Below, piece by piece: positions 40,915 to 48,471 of a stretch of DNA of 64,000 nt. The DNA is taken from contig NZ_SNUQ01000001.1 in assembly GCF_012027555.1 (NCBI RefSeq), forward strand, positions 62,001-126,000, given 5' to 3'. The notes below the pieces were generated by a model, which was not told the DNA's origin, ran no database searches, and worked only from the letters and a program-made list of their open reading frames with translations. How positions within the stretch are numbered: position 1 is the first letter of the stretch; every line of letters starts with the position of its first letter. Position numbers and translations under genes: made by a program. This stretch comes from Thermococcus sp. CX2. GTDB taxonomy: Archaea > Methanobacteriota_B > Thermococci > Thermococcales > Thermococcaceae.

Positions 40915-42551
40915 ACATCCCACCATTCTTTGAACACGAGAAGATATGTTATCCTCACAAAAAGGATACCTGCAATGGAAAGGTACTTCCAGATGAACGC
41001 TTAATCCCTTTGATACGGGAGCTAAACAAAAGGTACTCTAAAAACGAGGATAGGGGAGTTTTTATCCTCTACAAGGACTACTTACAGGCAACAAGCTATG
41101 TCGGCTTTGCACTACTAAGGGGTCATCTGATCCAGGTGCTGCCCAAAATCTACAGGAACGAGCTAGAGCCAGATGAGGAGAAAAGGACAGAGGCCACTAT
41201 AACATTCTTAAAAATGCTGGACATAGCCTATGGGCTCCGAGTCCATAGGCTTAAAGAAAGGGAGCTAATGAAAGTCGCACAGATTGGCGTCCAAAACGGC
41301 CTACATGAGGCTTTTATCTACCTATTCGGGAAGACGCTTCTGGATGAAATTAAGAGGGGATACTACCGTGAATACGTTGAAGTCCAAAGTGAAGAGACTT
41401 ATCTCAGAGGGAAACTCTTGCTCAGCCGACAGATTACGAAACTGCCCCACCAGAGGCACACTTTCAGCGTGGAGTACTACGACTTCACCGAGGATAACCT
41501 CCTAAACCAGATATTCTATGCGGCTACGGTAGTAGCGCTAAAAAAGACCCGTCTGCACGTTAACAAGAAACTATTGGGCCAGTTGGCCTCACTATTTGTT
41601 GATGTTACTCCAAAAAGGATACTGCGCTCTCATATTGAGAGAGTACACTTCACCCGGCTCAACGAGCGGTTTAAGGTTCCCTTTACCCTCGCAGTCATTG
41701 TCCTGTTCGGCCTAGGAGGGATTTCTGGCACAGGCGCACCGTTCGGGTTCTTTGTAGACATGAACACCCTCTTCCAGAGATATATAGAAGAGGCTATCCG
41801 ACGGGAGTTGTCCCCACAGTATGTGGTCGAGGAGGCAGGGATTGGTGAGCTGATAAAGAACAGTAGCAAAGAGGTAGTGCCTGACGTCGTGATAAAGAGG
41901 GACGGCAGAATACGGCTTTTGGTCGAAGTTAAATACAAGAAAATTTTAGAGAAAACGCTAGTTGAAAGCAGGGACGTATACCAGGTCTACGCGTATTCTA
42001 GACTGGCTGACACTGACGTCGTCCTCATTTACCCCAAGCGGAGAGACTTTAACGAGAAGTTAACAAAGCAAGAGCTCGAATTTTTCGACGGCCATAGAGT
42101 GGTTGTCCTACCATTTGACCTCTCCGAGATCGCTAGCCATAAAGGTGACGTTTTCCTGCCAGAGGAAATAAAAACTAGCTTACATACGCTACTAAACAGA
42201 AAGGAGAAACAGAACCAACTGGTCAATGCTCTAAAAGACGAGATCAAGGAGACCATTCAAAAGATTGAAGACAGCATCAGGTCTCTAAGAGAGAAAAACG
42301 ATGGGGAAATGCCTTCAATTTTGACCAAACACTATGACAAGCTCTTAAAGGAGTACCCTATGCTATGGTCTAAACTATCGGCGAAGGTCGGTTCTCCAGA
42401 CGAAGGCTATGTGACCCTGGACGGAGCATATGCAATTCTCCGCCTGATAAATACACTGGACTACGTGACAGAACCGGAATCTAAACGTAAGATTTTAGAA
42501 GAGATCAAAAAGAGGCTAGAAGCCCTTCTCCGAGTCTTAGAAAACCAGTAG
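40911..42551 (+). CDS. mcrC: McrC-type nuclease subunit
   Basis: A 546-residue protein; its ATG overlaps the McrB stop. The N-terminal half has the McrC conserved region (YVGFALLRGHLIQVLPKIY; SEETYLRGKLLLSRQITKLP). The PD-(D/E)XK site is PDVVIKRDGRIRLLVEVKYKKI near residues 322-343. A C-terminal helical tail of 160 residues is longer than in classic McrC. It cuts modified DNA with McrB and GTP. Confidence 0.88.
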   Translation: MNIPPFFEHEKICYPHKKDTCNGKVLPDERLIPLIRELNKRYSKNEDRGVFILYKDYLQATSYVGFALLRGHLIQVLPKIYRNELEPDEEKRTEATITFLKMLDIAYGLRVHRLKERELMKVAQIGVQNGLHEAFIYLFGKTLLDEIKRGYYREYVEVQSEETYLRGKLLLSRQITKLPHQRHTFSVEYYDFTEDNLLNQIFYAATVVALKKTRLHVNKKLLGQLASLFVDVTPKRILRSHIERVHFTRLNERFKVPFTLAVIVLFGLGGISGTGAPFGFFVDMNTLFQRYIEEAIRRELSPQYVVEEAGIGELIKNSSKEVVPDVVIKRDGRIRLLVEVKYKKILEKTLVESRDVYQVYAYSRLADTDVVLIYPKRRDFNEKLTKQELEFFDGHRVVVLPFDLSEIASHKGDVFLPEEIKTSLHTLLNRKEKQNQLVNALKDEIKETIQKIEDSIRSLREKNDGEMPSILTKHYDKLLKEYPMLWSKLSAKVGSPDEGYVTLDGAYAILRLINTLDYVTEPESKRKILEEIKKRLEALLRVLENQ

Positions 42552-42561
42552 GGTACTTGTG

Positions 42562-42834
42562 TTATTCCCCTTTGTCCTCAACCTCAATCCCGTTTATCCT
42601 CATCATCCTTTTTATCTCCCTCCAAAGGGCTTTGAGGAGAATGACGTCGGTTTCCGTGGCCGCGTTCTCGTAGAGCATCTTCATGTAGAACCTCATGTTG
42701 TTGTAGATCTCCGTGTTGATGACCTTCTTGAGGTCGTCCTTTGAGGCCTGCGCGCTCTTCTTGGGGCTGTTGTCTTCCCTCTTGTCGGGGATTGGGACAC
42801 CTACCGGACCAAAGACCTCCTCGACGTTCTCCAT
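42562..42834 (-). CDS. Small element protein, end of ATPase operon
   Basis: 90 residues from ATG 42834 (GAGGAGTG lies 8 bases before). A proline-rich start (VFGPVGVPIPDKRED) is followed by helices (DDLKKVINTEIYNNMRFYMKMLYE). It overlaps the upstream gene's end region and converges on mcrC with 10 bp between. Function unknown. Confidence 0.62.
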   Translation of the reverse strand: MENVEEVFGPVGVPIPDKREDNSPKKSAQASKDDLKKVINTEIYNNMRFYMKMLYENAATETDVILLKALWREIKRMMRINGIEVEDKGE

Positions 42835-42839
42835 GTTTA

Positions 42840-43598
42840 TCACTCCTCAAACTCTGTCTCAAAGTCGGACTTCTTGAGCAGGCCGCCCCACGTTAAGCCG
42901 CTCGCGTCGTCTATGCTGGCGATCTTCCTCTTCCCGCTCCTGTCGTAGAGGTCCATCTTGGTCTTGTTGTAGAGCTTTGCGTTGGGGTTGATCTTCAGCG
43001 CTAGGTCGGTAGCCTTTGCCACCTGCCTAGCGAGGTTCATGTATGCAGCCCTCCAGGCGTCGCGGGAGGCCTTCATCTCCTTCCAGAGCTCGACTCTCAG
43101 GACGTCCCTCTCAAGCGGCAGGGCGATCTCCTCGCCGATGTGGTTGACTTCGAAGGCGCTGGCGTGGATGAGTATCATCTCCCTGCCGAACCAGACTTGG
43201 CTTTCGTGGACTCTAATGAGCTTCTGCGGTGGCTTCTTGCCGAATATCCTTCCGAGGGAGTACCAGATGCTGTCGAGCCAGTCGGGTGGGCGGACCTGGT
43301 AGAGTATGACGTACTCGTCGAGGTCCTTGCGCATGGCTATGGGGTAGCCCTTGGGCCTCGGCTCTTTGCCATCGAACCATACGATGACTTTCTGGTCGAG
43401 GTTGTAGATTTGGGCGAGCTGCTCGTTGAGCCTCCTCTGCTCTTCGAGCCGCTGGACGACGGCCTTCTGGACTTCATCATAAACGCTCCCTCTCTCGTCC
43501 TCCTCGAGTGGGATGACCTCAACTTGGTCGAGGGCCCCGATCTGGACTTTCACCCTCTGCTTCTTCTTTTTCCTCCTAAACCTATCAAACAGCCCCAT
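42840..43598 (-). CDS. Element protein of unknown function next to the ATPase
   Basis: 252 residues. A basic N-terminus (MGLFDRFRRKKKKQRVKVQI) could sit at the membrane or bind nucleic acid; the body has QVWFGREMILIHASAFEVN and a helical C-terminal part. GAGGTG precedes the ATG. It sits directly downstream of the HerA-type ATPase, so an accessory packaging or virion role is inferred only from position. Confidence 0.65.
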   Translation of the reverse strand: MGLFDRFRRKKKKQRVKVQIGALDQVEVIPLEEDERGSVYDEVQKAVVQRLEEQRRLNEQLAQIYNLDQKVIVWFDGKEPRPKGYPIAMRKDLDEYVILYQVRPPDWLDSIWYSLGRIFGKKPPQKLIRVHESQVWFGREMILIHASAFEVNHIGEEIALPLERDVLRVELWKEMKASRDAWRAAYMNLARQVAKATDLALKINPNAKLYNKTKMDLYDRSGKRKIASIDDASGLTWGGLLKKSDFETEFEE

Positions 43599-43608
43599 TT
43601 CCATCACC

Positions 43609-45066
43609 TCACAGGGTTTTGGGAACGCGATACTCAATGCTAAACGTATATTCGCAATCTATCGAGAACTTGCCCTTCCCGCGCCGGGCTTTTCTGATTC
43701 TAAACAGCTCCTCGAGGGAGCGAGGTTTCCGGCCGTTGTCAAAGCGCTCGTCAAGTATCTCTTCCAAGAGCTCGGCGTCTTTCTCCGAGGCCAGCCTGCC
43801 CACTATGCCGATGTGGGTCGCCCCCCTAACGAGGTCCTTGCTCAGGCCCGAGAGGTATTGGGTGCCAGAAATCAAGGAGATCTCAAGGGAGCGGCCTTCT
43901 CGGTATATCTTGTTAATGGCCATCAGGCCGAGCATGTGCCTCGCGAGGTTCTGGATCTCGTCTGCTATGATGATTACTGGAATGTCCCACTTGAGGAGGA
44001 ACTCATCAGTAACATAGCTCACGAGGTTGTGGAAGATGATGGCTTCTTCTTCCTCGCTCAGGTGCGAGTTCGCGGAGAAGTCGATGACGTTGATCCTGTC
44101 CGGTGTGAGCTTCCTGACGAACTCTTCTTTCGGGTCGCTCGTGAAGAGCCTGTCGCTCTTCAGCTTGGTCATGAGGGTCCTCAGGTTGGCGATTGTCCTG
44201 TCGCGGGAGTTCTTCAGTACGTCTTCAACGGTCTCACCCGGCCTCGGTGGGTACTCGTTCCTGATGACTTCCCTCAAGAAGCGATCGGGGTCTCTGATTC
44301 TCTTCTGGCCCCAATAGATGTCGAGGAGGCGCATGTAGTTGGTCTGAGTGTTCACGTACATGAACTTGATAAGGTCCTTCACCTCGAGGCGGTCGTAGCT
44401 GAGCTTCCCCTCGACCACTTGGACGTTCATACCGTTGTCCCTGGCTATGAGGCTTAGGTCCCTCGTGGGCCGGAAGACTATCCTGGTGGAGGGGTAGATC
44501 GCCGGCTTGAGCCGGTGTCTCTGGAACTGGTTGTGGTTTGCATCGACCTTGGTCATCATGCCCTCAACGTTGGGCCAGCCGAAGGCGAAGTCTCCAATCT
44601 TGCCGAGGAGTGGTCTCCGCCTGTAGTAGTCCTGGAGGTAACTCTCAAGCCAGGGATAGTTTTCCTGGAGGTAGTCGTAGCCGAAGTGGTCGACGATGTA
44701 GTTCCTGAACTCTTTGAGCTTCTGGACTTTTGGCTTGTCGTATTTAGCCTCAATGACTATGATGAGGGCCTTTCTGCCGTTCAGGTAGAAGTAGTCGTAG
44801 AGCCCCTCGGCAAGGGCCCTCATGATGCTGGTCTTTCCGTAGCCGCTCCTGCCGAGGAATAGGATGTGGTTGGCAAAGCCTGCCTTGTAGGGGAGGAACT
44901 GCGGCGCTCTGCTGCCGTCGTCGAGCCTCAAGCCTAGGTAAGGGCCATAGTAGGCTTGGCGTATGTCGTTCATGCCGTATTGGGCCAGCTTTTCCGGACT
45001 GACCCTTTTCCGTAGGCGAGCGAGGAAGTCATCGGGAACCCACCAGTTTGAGAGTGTACTTTCCAC
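43609..45066 (-). CDS. HerA/FtsK-type ATPase (packaging or virion motor candidate)
   Basis: A 485-residue RecA-fold ATPase. Walker A GRSGYGKTS near residues 73-81, Walker B VIIIADEIQNLARHM near 375, and a sensor-like ISGTQYLSGLSKD follow the HerA/FtsK order. No transmembrane segment is present. In archaeal virus-like elements this ATPase class drives genome packaging or transfer, and in fuselloviruses a similar ATPase is a core gene. It is the first large gene at the right block's downstream end. Its start is ATG 45066; the stretch 45067-45222 holds AT-rich promoter-like sequence only. Confidence 0.85.
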   Translation of the reverse strand: MESTLSNWWVPDDFLARLRKRVSPEKLAQYGMNDIRQAYYGPYLGLRLDDGSRAPQFLPYKAGFANHILFLGRSGYGKTSIMRALAEGLYDYFYLNGRKALIIVIEAKYDKPKVQKLKEFRNYIVDHFGYDYLQENYPWLESYLQDYYRRRPLLGKIGDFAFGWPNVEGMMTKVDANHNQFQRHRLKPAIYPSTRIVFRPTRDLSLIARDNGMNVQVVEGKLSYDRLEVKDLIKFMYVNTQTNYMRLLDIYWGQKRIRDPDRFLREVIRNEYPPRPGETVEDVLKNSRDRTIANLRTLMTKLKSDRLFTSDPKEEFVRKLTPDRINVIDFSANSHLSEEEEAIIFHNLVSYVTDEFLLKWDIPVIIIADEIQNLARHMLGLMAINKIYREGRSLEISLISGTQYLSGLSKDLVRGATHIGIVGRLASEKDAELLEEILDERFDNGRKPRSLEELFRIRKARRGKGKFSIDCEYTFSIEYRVPKTL

Positions 45067-45222
45067 TATCCCAAACCTCCGTGTCGTTTATTCTTAACAA
45101 AAATTAGGCCCCCACTGCACATTTTCTTAGGGAGCCTTAGACGGCTTTATTCTCCCAATGAAGCGTTTTCCTCCGTGTGCAGTTAACACCCCCTTACTGC
45201 CCACTCCTCCTCGGAGCGGACA

Positions 45223-46020
45223 TTATAGCGGATACTCCCAACTCCTCTTTTTCCGGTACAGACCGTATCCAATCAGCCCCACAACTGCAAGGCTGAAGAT
45301 CAGCGCTTTGATGATGACAGAACCGATGAGGCGCTCTTTCTTTGCCTGCTCAATGTAGTCCTGCTCGCTCCCCTGTGCTGTCTCCTTGAGAAGATTCTGA
45401 ATCATAGTCCTGTACTCTTCGTTCTGCTGGCTTAGAAACTCATTCTCAGCTTTGAGCTGGTTCACTTTGTTTGTCAGGTTCGCAATCTGCGCTTTGAGCT
45501 CGCGGTTCTCTTTGGTGAGGTTCGTAATTTGGGTCTGGAGGCTCTGCACGTCGGGCTGGCTTGAGAGCTTCTCTTTCAGCTGTGTGTTCTCGCTCTTGAG
45601 CTTCTGAACCTGTCCCTCGAGCTGCTGGACCTGTTCTTTCAGCTTCTCGTTCTCGGCCCTCAGGGCCGTGTTCTCCTGCTGGAGCTGCTCGAGCTCGCTG
45701 GAAGAGGTGATGGAAACGGCGAAGAATTCCTCGCTCTGGATGCTGATGATGCCGTAGCCGTTGAACTCCTTGAAGCTGATGCTCAGCCCTTCAAACTCGC
45801 CACTCTCACCGGCTTTGAGCAGGCCGAGGAGCTGACCGTTCTTCTCTATTATGAGGGCGAGCTCTTTGGTTACGTTGTCCTGATCCACAGTGAGAACGAG
45901 GTCGTTCACGTAGATGTGGGAGCCCACGTCGGCCGTTCCGGTCCAGGTGTAGATGGCCCCAACGAGCCCGCTTAGTCCTATATATACTAGTATGATAAAC
46001 GGGATTGTGAACTTCTTCAT
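45223..46020 (-). CDS. Two-span membrane protein with long coiled coil
   Basis: 265 residues: one span at 8-28, an outside beta domain (30-105), an extended coiled coil (about 112-225) with heptads such as LEQLQQENTALRAENEKLKEQ, and a second span at about 238-256 followed by RKKRSW. This is typical of archaeal virus tail or end proteins. GAGGTGAGC precedes the chosen ATG; a GTG three codons earlier is possible. Confidence 0.75.
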   Translation of the reverse strand: MKKFTIPFIILVYIGLSGLVGAIYTWTGTADVGSHIYVNDLVLTVDQDNVTKELALIIEKNGQLLGLLKAGESGEFEGLSISFKEFNGYGIISIQSEEFFAVSITSSSELEQLQQENTALRAENEKLKEQVQQLEGQVQKLKSENTQLKEKLSSQPDVQSLQTQITNLTKENRELKAQIANLTNKVNQLKAENEFLSQQNEEYRTMIQNLLKETAQGSEQDYIEQAKKERLIGSVIIKALIFSLAVVGLIGYGLYRKKRSWEYPL

Positions 46021-46030
46021 CTCGCTCACC

Positions 46031-46516
46031 TCAGTCCAGAAGGCCTTTCATCTTCACCGTGCCTGTCTTTCTGTTCACGTAGGCGAAGCCCGCAAAAATC
46101 TCGGTCGAGCCCTTGTGGATGTAGACTTCGAAGACCCAATACAGGTTGTTGTTCTCCTCCTTTTCCGCGAGACTCTCTTTTTTCGGCTCGATTTTCATGT
46201 CGTACTGTTTCAGCTTCTGGTTGTAGTCGGCGAGGTAATTTCTCACAATCTCGTACGCCTGCTCGGCGGTGATTGGATAGTCTTCGACGTAAGCGCCCTG
46301 GAAGATTGTCAAATGTCCGTCAGCCCACCTCACCGTGGCGTTGGTGAAGATGTAGCCCTCTGTTGGATAGCCGAGCTCATACAGTCTTTCTTTCAGCGGG
46401 TCGTGCTCGACGAACGTCGAATAGCTGAAATGGAGCAAAAAAATTAGGCTAACCACTGCGAACAGGCGTAATATCACTTTTGAAAAAGATGGAGAGGCGC
46501 GGTAGGTGGGCATCAT
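46031..46516 (-). CDS. Membrane-anchored secreted element protein
   Basis: 161 residues with one N-terminal span (about 15-33). The outside part (TEGYIFTNATVRWADGHLTIFQ, ITAEQAYEIVRNYLADYN ... VYIHKGSTEIFAGFAYVNRKTGTVKMKG) has the alternating pattern of a PepSY-like fold. A GGTGGGCTG site precedes the start. Probable virion or cell-surface component. Confidence 0.66.
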   Translation of the reverse strand: MMPTYRASPSFSKVILRLFAVVSLIFLLHFSYSTFVEHDPLKERLYELGYPTEGYIFTNATVRWADGHLTIFQGAYVEDYPITAEQAYEIVRNYLADYNQKLKQYDMKIEPKKESLAEKEENNNLYWVFEVYIHKGSTEIFAGFAYVNRKTGTVKMKGLLD

Positions 46517-46527
46517 TTCAGCCCACC

Positions 46528-47340
46528 TCAGCTCGAGCTCTGCTCAGGAACTACAACTGGCCAGGTCGCGCTCGCGTTGACCTGGATGATGAGCGGAGCC
46601 GTCTCGTTGTAGAGGGTCGCTATGTTGCCGCTCAGGTCCTCGACCTTGAAGTAGAACGCGTAGTAGTTGCCCTCGGTGAGGTTGGCTATGGTGATTGGCA
46701 GGGTGGTTGCTTCGACTGGAGTGAAGGCGGTAGTGTTGCTCACGGTGTTGGAAGTGCCGAGGTCGGCCCAATAGACGTAGTACTTGGCTATCTGGTCGTT
46801 GTCAGTGGCATCGAAGCTGATTGCGAAGGTCAGGGTCGTGCTGTTGTAGTCAATGCTGATGCTGTTGATGGTCGGCGCGGTGGTGTCGGTGACGGTTATG
46901 CTCTGCACCTCGCTCTCGAGGACCTTATCGCCGTCGTAAGTGACCTTGACCTTGTAGTAGACGAGGTCGCCGAACTTTGACGGAATCTCGGCCTTGTAGG
47001 TGCCGTTCTCGGCGGTGGCGTTCAGGGCGGTGTAGGTGGCGTTGTTCGGGTCGGCGACGTTGAGCGCGTAGAGGACCTCGACGCTGCTGATGTTGAAGTG
47101 CTCGGCGTTGGTCAGGCTGAAAGTCACGAACACGTGGCCGGTTGCCTGGTCAACAGCCGCCGAAAGGTCGGCTATGGCGAGCTGGTAGGTTTCAGTGGTG
47201 CTGGTGTTGTCGCCGCTAAGGGTGTTGCTCAGGTCAATGAAGCCGCCGCTGCCGAAGCCGCCGTTGTAGGCCCACCAGGCTATGGCCGCGAAGAGCACTA
47301 TCAGGCCGATTGTTATCCACCTTTTCTCCTTCTTTCTCAT
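46528..47340 (-). CDS. Secreted beta-sandwich-type virion protein candidate
   Basis: 270 residues: one N-terminal span (residues 8-25), then Ig/FN3-like repeats rich in Thr, Asn and Val (TAPTINSISIDYNSTTLTFAISFDATD; GNYYAFYFKVEDLSGNIATL). Many N-x-S/T sites point to glycosylation on the outside. GGAGGTG precedes the ATG. A surface fibre or adhesin is likely. Confidence 0.72.
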   Translation of the reverse strand: MRKKEKRWITIGLIVLFAAIAWWAYNGGFGSGGFIDLSNTLSGDNTSTTETYQLAIADLSAAVDQATGHVFVTFSLTNAEHFNISSVEVLYALNVADPNNATYTALNATAENGTYKAEIPSKFGDLVYYKVKVTYDGDKVLESEVQSITVTDTTAPTINSISIDYNSTTLTFAISFDATDNDQIAKYYVYWADLGTSNTVSNTTAFTPVEATTLPITIANLTEGNYYAFYFKVEDLSGNIATLYNETAPLIIQVNASATWPVVVPEQSSS

Positions 47341-47343
47341 TCT

Positions 47344-47577
47344 TCAAACACCTCCGAGTGCGCTTTCGATGAGGGAAGGAACTTCCTTCAGGAAAGAAAA
47401 GAAAGTGTCAACTAGCCCGAATGACTTGAGGAGTGCCAGACCGCCGAGAGCGTAGAATATCAGCGCTACCTTGCCCCTGACCAGCGCACCGATGAGGAAC
47501 AGTATGAGGGCCAGAGCGATGTACGGGTGGCTTCCTGCGAGGCTTTGGAGCTGGTTGATTGCATCGTTCACATCCAT
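47344..47577 (-). CDS. Very small hydrophobic protein, spindle-virus capsid candidate
   Basis: 77 residues. Two hydrophobic helices (about 19-31 and 37-54; SHPYIALALILFLIGALV and VALIFYALGGLALLK) are joined by a short RGK turn, with amphipathic ends. This two-helix hairpin plan and size match VP1-type major capsid proteins of spindle-shaped viruses. Its ATG overlaps the stop of the upstream gene. No sequence match can be tested here. Confidence 0.6.
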   Translation of the reverse strand: MDVNDAINQLQSLAGSHPYIALALILFLIGALVRGKVALIFYALGGLALLKSFGLVDTFFSFLKEVPSLIESALGGV

Positions 47578-47912
47578 CAGCGCCCACCTCCGCGGAGGGC
47601 AAGAGCTCCAAGGATGGCCGCAACGCTGAACGAAACGACGCCCTTCACAAGCTCGTAGGCGGTCGCTTCAGGGTCTGAAGTCATTGCGAGCATGATGATG
47701 CTGCCGATGACGAGGAAGCTGGCCGCGTCCCACAGGCCCCAACTGTCCATGTCGGCGATCCTGTAGACTGAAAGCCCGATGAGGGCCGAGGGGATGTAGA
47801 GGGCCCAAAATCCTGAAAGCCCAAGGAGCTGGCCTACTGCGATGATGGTGTCCTGCCAGTGGAAAACACAGAGGATGAAGGCGATGAGAGCTGCTGCAAC
47901 CCTGCCGAGCAT
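47577..47912 (-). CDS. Small four-span membrane protein
   Basis: 111 residues with four hydrophobic segments (about 5-20, 28-48, 58-77, 88-106) and little outside sequence. It is coupled to the 77-residue gene by start-stop overlap. It may be a minor virion membrane protein. Confidence 0.65.
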   Translation of the reverse strand: MLGRVAAALIAFILCVFHWQDTIIAVGQLLGLSGFWALYIPSALIGLSVYRIADMDSWGLWDAASFLVIGSIIMLAMTSDPEATAYELVKGVVSFSVAAILGALALRGGGR

Positions 47913-47923
47913 TGTGGGCCACC

Positions 47924-48460
47924 TCAGAGTGCTGGAATCAGGGTTCTCACGAGCATGCTCAAGTCAAAGCCCCACATCTGCGGGACCAGGACGAGGTACT
48001 GTCCCTTTGTAGCGATGGTTGCTCCAATCCAGGTCCAAAGTAGAAGCTCGTCGTCGCCCGTTTCGGGCGCGAAGATGTAGAGGCTGATGAGCCCTGCGAC
48101 GAAGATGTTTTCCGGCCCTATCGTGCCGATGTTCATCGTTATCGTGCCCGTCAGCGCCCAAATGACGACAAACATTCCAAGGGCCGCGAAAAGCAGGCTG
48201 GTGAGTATAGCTCCTGCACGGCTCTTCTTTGCTCCAAACGTAGCGTAGAGCTTGTTATAGTAGTCGTTCTTGTCAGCAACCTTATCGAAGATCTCTATCA
48301 GGGCAACGAAGGCTAGGGGCACACTGGCCAGTGCAACGTTTATCTGTGCTACTGTAACGCTCTTCTCTGCCCCATACCAGAGCAGGGCCCCAAGAAAGGC
48401 CGAGGCGAGGGCCGTCTTGAGGCCCCACTGCCCGAGCTTCAAACCTTTTGTATCTCCCAT
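47924..48460 (-). CDS. Four- or five-span membrane protein
   Basis: 178 residues; hydrophobic segments near 14-30, 40-58, 84-106, 113-130 and 138-155. A charged loop (DKVADKNDYYNKLYATFGAKKSR) lies between the second and third. GGTGGTGAAAG precedes the ATG. Part of the virion-type operon; no family recognised. Confidence 0.68.
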   Translation of the reverse strand: MGDTKGLKLGQWGLKTALASAFLGALLWYGAEKSVTVAQINVALASVPLAFVALIEIFDKVADKNDYYNKLYATFGAKKSRAGAILTSLLFAALGMFVVIWALTGTITMNIGTIGPENIFVAGLISLYIFAPETGDDELLLWTWIGATIATKGQYLVLVPQMWGFDLSMLVRTLIPAL

Positions 48461-48471
48461 CTTTCACCACC

